In this document: positions 1 to 6,602 of the stretch, in pieces
Layout of the letters: the number at the start of each line of letters is the position of its first letter
Position numbering within the stretch: the stretch's first letter is position 1
NCBI GenBank assembly: GCA_002436185.1
Contig: DJKX01000057.1
Span: forward strand, 1 to 7,642
Direction: 5' to 3'
DNA: 7,642 bases
DNA from: Fidelibacterota bacterium UBA6531
GTDB taxonomy: Bacteria; Fidelibacterota; Marinisomatia; Marinisomatales; TCS55
Position numbers and translations under genes: made by a program
Notes under the pieces: generated by a model
Told to the model about the DNA's origin: nothing
The model's input: the letters and a program-made list of their open reading frames with translations, nothing else
Databases searched by the model: none

Positions 1-699
1 ATTTTAAGGGTTGATTTGAATAAACGAGCACAGCGTAGAATGGCTGTATTAAACCCATTGAAAGTAGTTATCACAAATTATGCTGAAAACGAATCAGAGA
101 AATTGGATGCTGTGAATAATCCTGAAGATGAAGCTGCAGGAACAAGGTCAATTCCATTCAGTCGTGAGTTATATATAGAACAGGATGACTTCATGGAAGA
201 TCCGCCCAAGAAGTTTTTCCGTTTAGCACCTGGAAGAGAAGTACGCTTGCGGTATGCATATTTTATTACGTGTAATGACCTCATTAAAGATGATCAGGGT
301 AATGTTATTGAATTACATTGTACTTATGATCCGGCAACAAAAGGCGGATCTGCGCCGGATGGCAGGAAAGTAAAAGCCACAATTCATTGGGTGTCTGCAA
401 ATGATGCTATGAATTCTGAAGTGCGATTATATGATAGGTTATTTTCAGTACCGAATCCGGCAACATCGAAAAATTTCGAAGATGTATTAAATCCAGATTC
501 ATTAATTGTTTTAAATGAATGCAAACTTGAGCCCTCTCTTTCAGATGTAGAATTAGGAGAACATGTTCAGTTCGAACGATTGGGTTATTATTATAAAGAT
601 CCGGATTCTACGCAGGAAAAACCGGTATTTAATCGGACGGTTCCATTAAGAAATACATGGACAAAGCTGGAAAAGAAACATCATAATCAGAAGAATTAG
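1..699 (+). CDS. glnS: Glutamine--tRNA ligase (GlnRS), C-terminal part
   Basis: This is the 3' portion of GlnRS, the cytoplasmic enzyme that charges tRNA-Gln. The frame is open to the window edge (I-L-R-V-D-L-N-K...), so the TTG at 16 is an internal leucine codon and not a start. The 232 visible residues match the family's C-terminal anticodon-binding beta-barrels. Seen directly are LNKRAQRRMAVLNPLKVVI near the start, then IPFSRELYIEQDDF, RLAPGREVRLRYAY, DGRKVKATIHWVSA, RLYDRLFSVPNP and EKPVFNRTVPLRNTW, all recognisable GlnRS segments in the right order. The catalytic HIGH and KMSKS-type motifs lie upstream of the window and cannot be checked. The gene ends in TAG with a normal basic tail. 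No terminator is visible in the 34 bases before the next gene, so read-through into it is possible. The identification is very secure; only completeness is unknown. Confidence 0.96.
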   Translation: MLRVDLNKRAQRRMAVLNPLKVVITNYAENESEKLDAVNNPEDEAAGTRSIPFSRELYIEQDDFMEDPPKKFFRLAPGREVRLRYAYFITCNDLIKDDQGNVIELHCTYDPATKGGSAPDGRKVKATIHWVSANDAMNSEVRLYDRLFSVPNPATSKNFEDVLNPDSLIVLNECKLEPSLSDVELGEHVQFERLGYYYKDPDSTQEKPVFNRTVPLRNTWTKLEKKHHNQKN

Positions 700-733
700 C
701 AGTGGCAAAATGGAAAAAATGCACCTAATTTGA

Positions 734-2035
734 ATGCTTATGCGGACGTCCATTAAATCAATTATTTCCGGAATTACTCTTTTTTCAATCCTTCAGGCGG
801 GACCATCTGTTTATTTATATATCATCAAATTTGATAATGTTACACAGGAACCATCTATAGACTGGCTTGGTCAGGGCTTTGTAGATATGCTCAATGCCAA
901 ATTTAAGGATGTTTCTAAATTGAGAATACAAGGCCAAGATGATCTGGAAGCGATCATGAATAATCGTTCGCTCTTGGTCCATCAACCACGCGGTTCCAGG
1001 AATTTTTTACTATTGGGGAAATTTGAGCGTAAACTGGATAACATTAGTGTAAACTTGCAACTTGTAGATATTGCCACGTGGGAAGAAACAGATCGTCGTA
1101 AAATTTCAGGTAATTACAATGAAGTTTCTGAATTGAATATGAAATTAACTTTAACTGTGGAAACAATGTTAACTCCATTTATACCCGTGGATAAAAAGAA
1201 AAAATCTATCTATCCGGAATTTTCAATTGACAAATCGCCACCTATAAAATCATCTATTTTTAGTGATTCAAAAGATGTCAGTAGAGATATTGATATGGCC
1301 ATTGATGAATTGGAAAAAAGTATGGATCTTTTCATTGGTGCAAGAGGCCTTCCTTCCAAAGATGAATCCTTTAAGGAAGGTGAAGAATGGGTATTGGACC
1401 TAGGCAGCAGTGCCCAGCCCAGCTATAATCCTGAAAATGATGCCAATACATTGATGCTCATGAATGTTTTAGATGACCTGATGGCCAGCCCTTATAATGT
1501 TGATATCCAAAAACCTATTTTTGAATACGATGAAGAAAACGCAAAAATCATGAATGTCAGTATCAATATAGAATATTCGTTGAAAGACCATGTGATCGCA
1601 GATATGTTGAGGTCATTGCCGTACACGGGATTAAAGCAGGATGGTTCGTTAATGATCTTCGATTTCAATAAAGAAAAATTCAATTTTTCTGATGTGTTGC
1701 ACGAAAAGATTCGATTCGGCAAATACAGGGCTGTACCTGTTATTTCGTTTTTAAATGAACTTAATATAACTACAGTGTTAATCGTAGATACTCCAGAAGC
1801 TGCCATTCATCAACTTGAATCAAATAATGTCCATTATGTTGCTGATCATAAATTTTCGCCACTCATTGACTTTACAATAGGCGGCTGGGCTCTGCAGGTG
1901 GCCATGGAATCAGTAAAAATACCTGTGAAATACACCTTTAGTGTGCCCATTTCAACTGCAGATAGTGTGCGACGCGTTAGTCTAAAGTTCGTCCCTGAAG
2001 TTGAATTAGCATCTTTCCTCCAAACGAAACTGTAA
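734..2035 (+). CDS. Exported protein of unknown function with TolB/FlgO/CsgG-like N-terminal domain
   Basis: I do not recognise this 433-residue protein as a named family member. Residues 1-23 look like a signal peptide (basic R4/K8, hydrophobic core ISGITLFSIL, then QAG). Residues about 26-150 have the pattern of the nucleotide-free alpha/beta domain of the TolB N-terminus, FlgO and CsgG: strand VYLYIIKFDN, 'DWLGQGFVDMLNAKF', a strand ending in a Q-D-D-L helix, then 'FLLLGKFER' and 'ISVNLQLVDIATWEE'. Residues about 155-270 are charged and probably less ordered. Residues about 272-430 form a mixed alpha/beta region with no motif I can name (VLIVDTPEAAI, IGGWALQVAMESVKIPVKYTF). A periplasmic or outer-membrane-associated role is an inference from the signal peptide and the first domain. 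There are two possible starts, ATG 734 and ATG 740. Neither has a clear Shine-Dalgarno, and the second gives the more typical M-R signal peptide. The stop is TAA. Confidence 0.85.
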   Translation: MLMRTSIKSIISGITLFSILQAGPSVYLYIIKFDNVTQEPSIDWLGQGFVDMLNAKFKDVSKLRIQGQDDLEAIMNNRSLLVHQPRGSRNFLLLGKFERKLDNISVNLQLVDIATWEETDRRKISGNYNEVSELNMKLTLTVETMLTPFIPVDKKKKSIYPEFSIDKSPPIKSSIFSDSKDVSRDIDMAIDELEKSMDLFIGARGLPSKDESFKEGEEWVLDLGSSAQPSYNPENDANTLMLMNVLDDLMASPYNVDIQKPIFEYDEENAKIMNVSINIEYSLKDHVIADMLRSLPYTGLKQDGSLMIFDFNKEKFNFSDVLHEKIRFGKYRAVPVISFLNELNITTVLIVDTPEAAIHQLESNNVHYVADHKFSPLIDFTIGGWALQVAMESVKIPVKYTFSVPISTADSVRRVSLKFVPEVELASFLQTKL

Positions 2036-2066
2036 GTAATCGCCCTTATAAGTCCGTATTTTTTAT

Positions 2067-2089
2067 GAATTGACGCAATTCCTTATAAT
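2067..2089 (+). promoter_or_regulatory. Perfect inverted repeat overlapping a possible promoter upstream of the thioredoxin gene
   Basis: GAATTG-ACG-CAATTC (2067-2081) is a perfect 6-base inverted repeat with a 3-base centre. A TATAAT hexamer follows at 2084-2089, 24 bases before the ATG at 2114. If TATAAT is a -10 box, the palindrome sits in the -35/-10 spacer, where a repressor could act. No good -35 lies at the usual distance, and TTGACG at 2070 is only 8 bases from TATAAT. It could instead be a short RNA hairpin with no long T-run after it. This is tentative. Confidence 0.3.
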
Positions 2090-2113
2090 ACTCGATACAT
2101 TAATAGAACATAG

Positions 2114-2623
2114 ATGAAAAAGATTATACTTATATCTATGGTGATTGGTACCATATTGAAGGCCGGCCCTCTATCGGTTACAGCTCTGCCGAACCTATCA
2201 TTTAAATTGATGAGTGGTGAAAGTACTTCTTTAAATGAACTTTTGAAAGATGGTCCTGTTTTGGTTGATTTCTGGGCTACATGGTGCGCACCATGTAAAA
2301 AGGAAATGATTCATTTAGACAAATTTCATAAAAAGTATGAAGAATATGGGTTTCAAGTACTTTGTATCAGTACGGATTCACCAAAAAGTATGTCCAAAGT
2401 GAAAAGCTACATACGCAGTAAAAAATTCAAATTTTTGGTTGGTCTTGATCCTAATCAACAAGTGGCCCAAAAAATGAATGCATTATTGCTCCCAACTTTA
2501 TTAATCATTAATCAAAAAAGGGAAGTGGTTTGGTTTCACCAGGGATATATACTAGGTGATGAAATCGAGATAGAAGAACAGATCCGTCATGCATTAAATA
2601 TACAGGATGAGATCTCTGAATGA
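2114..2623 (+). CDS. TlpA/ResA-like exported thioredoxin-fold thiol-disulfide oxidoreductase
   Basis: This 169-residue secreted or membrane-anchored thioredoxin is expected to reduce or exchange disulfides of proteins outside the cytoplasm. The N-terminus (MKKIILISMVIGTILKAG) is a signal peptide or anchor. The active site VDFWATWCAPCKKEM carries the CxxC pair C58/C61. The cis-proline loop is LLLPTLLII (P127). The AhpC/TSA-like insertion 'QVLCISTDSPKSMSKVKSYI' (81-100) is typical of the TlpA/ResA group and contains a third cysteine, C84. Length and motif spacing are normal. There is no convincing Shine-Dalgarno, but the start gives a complete signal peptide. The stop codon TGA overlaps the start of the next gene (ATGA), implying translational coupling with the barrel protein. 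It shows that TGA serves as a normal stop in this genome, which matters for interpreting the in-frame TGA at 4537. ResA/CcmG-type cytochrome maturation is possible, but no cytochrome gene is visible nearby. Confidence 0.92.
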   Translation: MKKIILISMVIGTILKAGPLSVTALPNLSFKLMSGESTSLNELLKDGPVLVDFWATWCAPCKKEMIHLDKFHKKYEEYGFQVLCISTDSPKSMSKVKSYIRSKKFKFLVGLDPNQQVAQKMNALLLPTLLIINQKREVVWFHQGYILGDEIEIEEQIRHALNIQDEISE

Positions 2624-4392
2624 AGAAAGTTATTTTATTACTTTCTTTTTCAATGGTATGTGCCCAGGTTTCATTCACAGGAAATACTGAAACGCGGATG
2701 GGTGAAAACAGATCTGGTTTTTACTACAATGAAACTCTTATCAACACTCATCTTCAGTATGGAAATTTTAATAATTGGCTGCAGTTTGAATTTAGTGATC
2801 CTCCTGAATTAGGACGATCTCTTAATGGATTGCGCAAAATGCGCTTGGAATATGATCAAGGTGACTTATCCTTAAAGCTTGGTGATTTATATGAAATTTG
2901 GGGAAGAGGAATCGTTCTTAATTCAATTGATGACCAGCCAATTGATAGAGACACGGGTATACGTGGTTTAAGTATTTCTTATAATGTTCATCCTTTTGAG
3001 GTACAATTCATTACCGGTAAGGCAAAATTTGCACAAAGTTCGATCTATGCTCCAGGGTTTGATAACCGAGTGCATAATTATATAACAAACCACAATCTTT
3101 ATGGCCTTGATATGACTTACATGTTAGGTAATCATTTAATTGGTACATCTTTCCTCCAGTCAAAAGAAGATCATGCCGATGCACTGTCAGATACGCTAAA
3201 TATAAAAAATCAATTAATCAGCGGCCGCTATAGCTATAATAATACTCTGTACGACTTTTACATAGAATACATCATGAACAGATCTTTTGAGTTTGAGGAA
3301 GATAATGCAAGTTATAGAGATCATGAAGATGGACGTGCATTCTATGGGAATTTGAACATATATCTAGATCTGTTTTCTATAAATATGGAATATATTAATT
3401 ACCAGTTTGGTGCATTAGATCCCTTAAATCGTTGGGATATAGTTTCTAATTATGGAATGTTTCAACCTTTTCAGAATCCACCAATAGCCATGAATATTCA
3501 TGAGAATGTGCTCATGAATCGAATTTCACATCAATCGGATTTTAATAATGAAGTGGGATATAAGATTGAGATTATGGGCATGTTAAGGGACTGGATTGAC
3601 TTTTTTGGATTGTATTCAGTATCGAGTAGATCTACCCCTTGGGTGTTGAGTTCACAAGATTATTCTTGGCAGAAAGAGGGTGAAAAATCCCATTTACCTA
3701 TTTCAGATCTAGCTGCAACACCATTTAGAGATGTCTATGGAGAGCTTTCATTCAATTTACTAGATGGAAATTTTCATATTAAAATTGGTGCAGGTGATAG
3801 CTACGATGTGACTGAGCTTACTTCACATACTAAAACAGATACTTCTAGTGCAAAATATTATATGCTGACTTCAGGGCAAACGTTTCCACTTAATTTTAGT
3901 TATTCATTAGAAAATGGATGGAGTGTTAATGCAAAAATAGAGACTCAATTTTTATCCAAGGGTTTTGGGCGTATAGAGACACTTAATGGTTCAACAGTTA
4001 TAGACACTTTTTATAGTGACTTTTATAATGATATAAATGAAAATGGTATTCCAGACAATGATGAATTTCTAGATTTTGAAACAAATCATTTTATGAGTAT
4101 AAGTATTGGTAAGTCACCTCGCTGGTCTGCAACATTAACACTAGATAGAACAAATATTTCCAAAACCGGAATTGATGATAGTCATCATTTGAACCCTTTA
4201 GAAGAGTTCTTAGGCATTGATCAAACAAAAAATTGGGTCAATATAGAAATTATTTATAATGTTACAACTTCAATGAGACTCTCATTACTTTATGGATCTT
4301 TAAAGGGTGGCTTGATTTGTACCAATGGCGTGTGTAGGATCATTGAACCATTTGATGATGGATTTAAATTGGGTCTAACTACTGTTTTTTAA
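2620..4392 (+). CDS. Outer-membrane beta-barrel protein (DUF6029-like)
   Basis: This 590-residue protein has a signal peptide (MKKVILLLSFSMVCA, predicted cut before QVSF). C14 lacks a proper lipobox, so it is unlikely to be a lipoprotein. The rest is a long series of amphipathic beta strands with alternating aromatic residues (NNWLQFEFSD, LRLEYD-type strands, LSLKLGDLYEIWGRGIVL, FEVQFITGKAKF), and the chain ends in an aromatic residue (LGLTTVF) as outer-membrane barrels do. The early strand pattern 'KLGDLYEIWGRGIVLNSIDD' resembles the Bacteroidetes DUF6029 family as I recall it. Two oddities stand out. One is an acidic calcium-loop-like stretch DINENGIPDNDEF (471-483) in a presumed surface loop. 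The other is a lone cysteine pair C567-x4-C572 (CTNGVC) near the C-terminus, the only cysteines in the mature protein. The start overlaps the thioredoxin stop by 4 bases. Transport or assembly functions are possible, but the substrate is unknown. Confidence 0.82.
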   Translation: MKKVILLLSFSMVCAQVSFTGNTETRMGENRSGFYYNETLINTHLQYGNFNNWLQFEFSDPPELGRSLNGLRKMRLEYDQGDLSLKLGDLYEIWGRGIVLNSIDDQPIDRDTGIRGLSISYNVHPFEVQFITGKAKFAQSSIYAPGFDNRVHNYITNHNLYGLDMTYMLGNHLIGTSFLQSKEDHADALSDTLNIKNQLISGRYSYNNTLYDFYIEYIMNRSFEFEEDNASYRDHEDGRAFYGNLNIYLDLFSINMEYINYQFGALDPLNRWDIVSNYGMFQPFQNPPIAMNIHENVLMNRISHQSDFNNEVGYKIEIMGMLRDWIDFFGLYSVSSRSTPWVLSSQDYSWQKEGEKSHLPISDLAATPFRDVYGELSFNLLDGNFHIKIGAGDSYDVTELTSHTKTDTSSAKYYMLTSGQTFPLNFSYSLENGWSVNAKIETQFLSKGFGRIETLNGSTVIDTFYSDFYNDINENGIPDNDEFLDFETNHFMSISIGKSPRWSATLTLDRTNISKTGIDDSHHLNPLEEFLGIDQTKNWVNIEIIYNVTTSMRLSLLYGSLKGGLICTNGVCRIIEPFDDGFKLGLTTVF

Positions 4393-4430
4393 CTGAATAT
4401 ATATATGGTAAATTTCATAGCTTTAATTAA

Positions 4431-4436
4431 AAAGGA
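4431..4436 (+). promoter_or_regulatory. Shine-Dalgarno site fixing the start of the selenoprotein gene
   Basis: AAAGGA lies 7 bases upstream of the ATG at 4444. Most other genes here have no clear ribosome-binding site. Its presence supports translation starting at 4444, upstream of the in-frame TGA, so the 31 codons before the TGA belong to the gene. No terminator lies between 4392 and this site, so co-transcription with the barrel gene is likely. Confidence 0.65.
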
Positions 4437-4443
4437 TACATAA

Positions 4444-6177
4444 ATGAATAAATCAATATTTTATTTTCTTATTATTGCGTCATTTTTACAAGGTGCATCT
4501 AAAAAAGCATTAAGTGAATTAATTACGTCCACTACCTGAGGACCCTGTGCTGCTGCGGAGCAACAGCTAGACAATTTTACAGATCCTAGTCAATCCACAT
4601 ACGTTGGAGATGATAATGTTGCCAACTGGTGTCAAATTAGATATCATGTTTGGTGGCCAGGTGCTGGTAATGATCCGTTTTACTTATATAATACTGCATT
4701 GAACCAGGCCCGCAATGATTATTATGGCAATAATTATACGCCGCATATGTTTACTGGTGGCGATGATTCTGGTTCTGGCCCAACTACTTGGCGCTCACAC
4801 GCTCTTGCCATGATTGGTGAAGAAACACCTGTGACTATTGAATTGAGTGGTGGAATTGACGTCTATGAAGTTGATGTAAGTGTACTTGTCTCCAGTGAAG
4901 CTGATCTTTCGTCTGCCAATACCGTATTGATAGTTGCCGCAACCATCGATTCAGTTTATTATGCCGGACCCAATGGTCTTCTACATCACCATGGAGTGAT
5001 CATCGAATATCTTACAGCAACAAATACGGGTGATGCTATCACTCTTGATGGTACTAATAATGTGCAAATGAATTATGAGTGGACCATGGATTCCAACTGG
5101 CCCAATAATAGCACAGTAACTTGGAATATAAGCGATCTGAATATAGTAGCATTCGTGCAAAATTATTCGTCCAAAGAAATTTATCAGGCTGAAGCAGGCC
5201 GTGTCAATGAAATGAACAATGATACGGATGAAGATGGTGTGGTCAATTCAGATGATAATTGCCCGGATACGTATAATCCTGATCAGGCAGATATTGATAG
5301 TGATGGCGCCGGAGATGCCTGTGATGCCTGTGATAATGTCAATGTTTATGTTATGGGTAATGTTAATGGGGATGTTGAAGATGCTGCTCCGCTTATTGAT
5401 GTAATTGATGTTTTATATTTAATAGACCTTATACTGGATGATAACTATCCTGGCTGTTCAGGTGAAGTAGCTGATTATACTGGAGATGGTAACATTAATT
5501 TCATGGATGCGATTTTCTTGATTCAAGACATTTTAGACCAAAGCCCTTTAACTACAAGTGGATATGATGGTGGTGTAGGTCGTCTTGAATTAGGTAGGGA
5601 AGGAGAAAACACACTTATTACATTTTCCAATGATCAGCAGATAAGTGGCTTTCAAATCGATTTAGATGTCGATGTAAATGCAACTATGGACCAACTTGTA
5701 ATCCCTGATGGATGGGTAGTTAAAACACATCAAAATAATGAACGTCTGCGGATTGTAGGAATTGACATGACAGGGCAAAATTCACAAAATGAAATAAAAC
5801 TTACAATACCTTGCAATGTAAGCTCAATTACTGCTATTAACGCATGTTCTCCAATGGGTCAACAGATTAATTTCAGTGAAAAATCAACACCAGACCGTAT
5901 TGAAATTCCTCGAAATGTAAGTTTGGGTCAATTATATCCCAATCCATTCAATCCAGAAATTTCAATTCCTTTAACGTTACCTAATGAAATGCCTACTCAA
6001 ATTATGGTTTTTGATGTTCAAGGTAGACTCGTTGAAACACTGCTTAACAATGACCATATGACAGCCGGCCATCACATTTTGAAATGGAACGCTGAATCAT
6101 TTGCATCCGGGATTTATTTCATACGAATTCAAACTCCTATTGGTTCGGATGTTCGTAAAGCATATTTAATAAAATAA
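4444..6177 (+). CDS. Secreted Omp28/thioredoxin-like selenoprotein (Sec32-Gly-Pro-Cys35) with TSP3, dockerin-like and T9SS sorting domains
   Basis: Read through the in-frame TGA (4537-4539), this gene encodes 577 residues. Signal peptide: 1-18 (MNKSIFYFLIIASFLQGA). Thioredoxin-like domain: 19 to about 190. LITSTT-U32-G-P-C35-AAAEQQLDNF replaces a normal T-x-C-G-P-C site. It is followed by IRYHVWWPG (65-73), NDPFY, an N-x-A-R...YYG stretch and a probable cis-proline, P100, in NNYTPHMF. This order fits Omp28-related thioredoxin-fold proteins. TSP type-3 calcium repeat: about 259-295 (DTDEDG...DDNCPD...DIDSDGAGDACD). Dockerin-like pair of EF-type loops: about 300-367 (GNVNGD and DYTGDGNIN). Cohesin-like beta segment: about 375-475. 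T9SS type A sorting domain: about 496-577 (LYPNPFNP, VFDVQGRLVETL, SGIYFIRI). The mature protein should be exported and carried to the cell surface. A plain nonsense mutation is the alternative, but the TGA sits on a catalytic position, the frame is otherwise intact and a SECIS-like hairpin follows. Conventional calling would start at an internal codon such as TTG 4699. Confidence 0.85.
4537..4566 (+). promoter_or_regulatory. Sec UGA codon and putative bacterial SECIS hairpin
   Basis: The TGA is at 4537-4539. Downstream, CTGT (4545-4548) pairs with ACAG (4563-4566) and TGCT (4551-4554) pairs with AGCA (4559-4562). This gives 8 base pairs, a 2-base bulge (4549-4550) and a GCGG tetraloop (4555-4558) starting with G. 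Fifteen bases separate UGA and loop, close to the spacing in E. coli fdhF. A competing fold pairs 4548-4551 with 4559-4562, giving 7 pairs, one bulged A and a 7-base loop that also starts with G. Either fits the loose bacterial SECIS pattern read by SelB. No tRNA-Sec or sel gene is in the window. Confidence 0.7.
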
Positions 6178-6206
6178 ATTCACTAAAAACGTTTTTACAC
6201 TTCATT

Positions 6207-6236
6207 ACAGGGGACATAAATTTGTCCCCTGTTTTT
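6207..6236 (+). terminator. Strong intrinsic terminator of the redox unit
   Basis: ACAGGGGACA (6207-6216) and TGTCCCCTGT (6223-6232) form a perfect 10-bp stem with a 6-base loop, followed by a T-run (6232-6236). It lies 29 bases after the selenoprotein stop. It ends the 2114-6177 unit and separates it from the tRNA genes. A short perfect palindrome, TAAAAACGTTTTTA (6184-6197), precedes it. Confidence 0.92.
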
Positions 6237-6255
6237 GTATTATGATAGATGAAAT

Positions 6256-6326
6256 TGGGGCATCGTCTAATGGCAGGACAGCGGATTCTGGTTCCGCCGG
6301 TTGGGGTTCGAATCCCTGTGCCCCAG
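6256..6326 (+). tRNA. trnQ: tRNA-Gln (anticodon CUG)
   Basis: A full cloverleaf: acceptor TGGGGCA/TGCCCCA with the U1-A72 pair typical of bacterial tRNA-Gln, discriminator G, anticodon stem GCGGA/TCCGC with loop TTCTGGT giving CUG, and T-loop TTCGAAT. CCA is not encoded (CTT follows), so it must be added by the CCA-adding enzyme. It reads the CAG codon. The GlnRS that charges it may be the glnS product at 1-699. Confidence 0.96.
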
Positions 6327-6370
6327 CTTGTTGTATTATGATTGGTACTGCACACCAATAACCAAGAATT

Positions 6371-6444
6371 GCGCCCGTGGCTTAATTGGATAGAGCACCT
6401 GGCTACGGACCAGGGGATTGGGGGTTCGAATCCTCCCGGGCGTA
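6371..6444 (+). tRNA. trnR: tRNA-Arg (anticodon ACG)
   Basis: The acceptor GCGCCCG pairs with CGGGCGT (first pair is a G-U wobble) and the discriminator is A. The anticodon stem CCTGG/CCAGG encloses CTACGGA, giving ACG. A34 is normally edited to inosine by TadA so that CGU, CGC and CGA are read. The T-arm is GGGGG-TTCGAAT-CCTCC. CCA is not encoded. A run of T follows directly (6446-6452). Confidence 0.95.
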
Positions 6445-6454
6445 CTTTTTTTAT

Positions 6455-6526
6455 GGCTCGTTCGTCTAGGGGTTAGGACGCCGCCCTCTCAAGGCGGTAA
6501 CACGGGTTCGATTCCCGTACGGGCTA
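6455..6526 (+). tRNA. trnE: tRNA-Glu (anticodon CUC)
   Basis: The acceptor GGCTCGT pairs with ACGGGCT (G1-U72 and one internal T-G wobble) and the discriminator is A. The D-arm TTCGTCTAGG...AGGAC is characteristic of tRNA-Glu. The anticodon stem CCGCC/GGCGG encloses CTCTCAA, giving CUC. The T-arm is ACGGG-TTCGATT-CCCGT. CCA is not encoded. It lies 10 bases after tRNA-Arg, probably in the same transcript. Confidence 0.95.
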
Positions 6527-6549
6527 CACCCTCATAAAGTAACAATTTC

Positions 6550-6574
6550 CCTCGTCAAACCGTCGGGGTTTTTT
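6550..6574 (+). terminator. Weak intrinsic terminator after the tRNA cluster
   Basis: CCTCG (6550-6554) pairs with CGGGG (6564-6568), five pairs including one U-G, around a 9-base loop. Six T follow (6569-6574). The position, just after the third tRNA, and the GGGG-T6-G tail resemble a tRNA-operon terminator, though the stem is short. Confidence 0.6.
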
Positions 6575-6602
6575 GTTTGTGGGATGATGTGTAGATTTGG
6601 AT

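Noticed and set aside
710..733. Seven-codon leader ORF (ATG 710 to TGA 731) just before ATG 734
   Set aside because: Too short, with no recognisable leader-peptide composition or attenuator hairpin. Such mini-frames are expected by chance.
4444..4539. A 31-residue peptide ending at the TGA, or a pseudogene caused by a nonsense mutation
   Set aside because: The peptide is only a signal sequence plus one strand, useless alone. The stop falls exactly on the catalytic cysteine position, a SECIS-like hairpin follows and no other lesion exists. A recent mutation is still not formally excluded.
5219..5404. 61-codon + strand frame rich in Met and Ile
   Set aside because: It is the alternate-frame reading of the GAT/GAC-rich calcium repeats of the selenoprotein gene. 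No independent signal.
4699..6177. A separate gene starting at TTG 4699
   Set aside because: The frame upstream stays open back to the TGA at 4537 and, across it, to ATG 4444. Starting at 4699 would cut off the signal peptide and redox site of an exported protein, and the TTG is a leucine codon in the conserved N-x-A-R region.
6217..6224. TAAATTTG as a -7 promoter for the tRNA cluster
   Set aside because: It overlaps the loop and 3' arm of the strong terminator hairpin and has no -33 partner, so the match is probably incidental.
6256..6326. Functional linkage between glnS and the nearby tRNA-Gln gene
   Set aside because: They are more than 5 kb apart with terminators and unrelated genes between them; proximity is probably coincidental.
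6137..6358. Minus-strand frame across the terminator and tRNA-Gln
   Set aside because: It runs antisense through a structured tRNA gene and a terminator, and the encoded peptide has the familiar look of translated tRNA.
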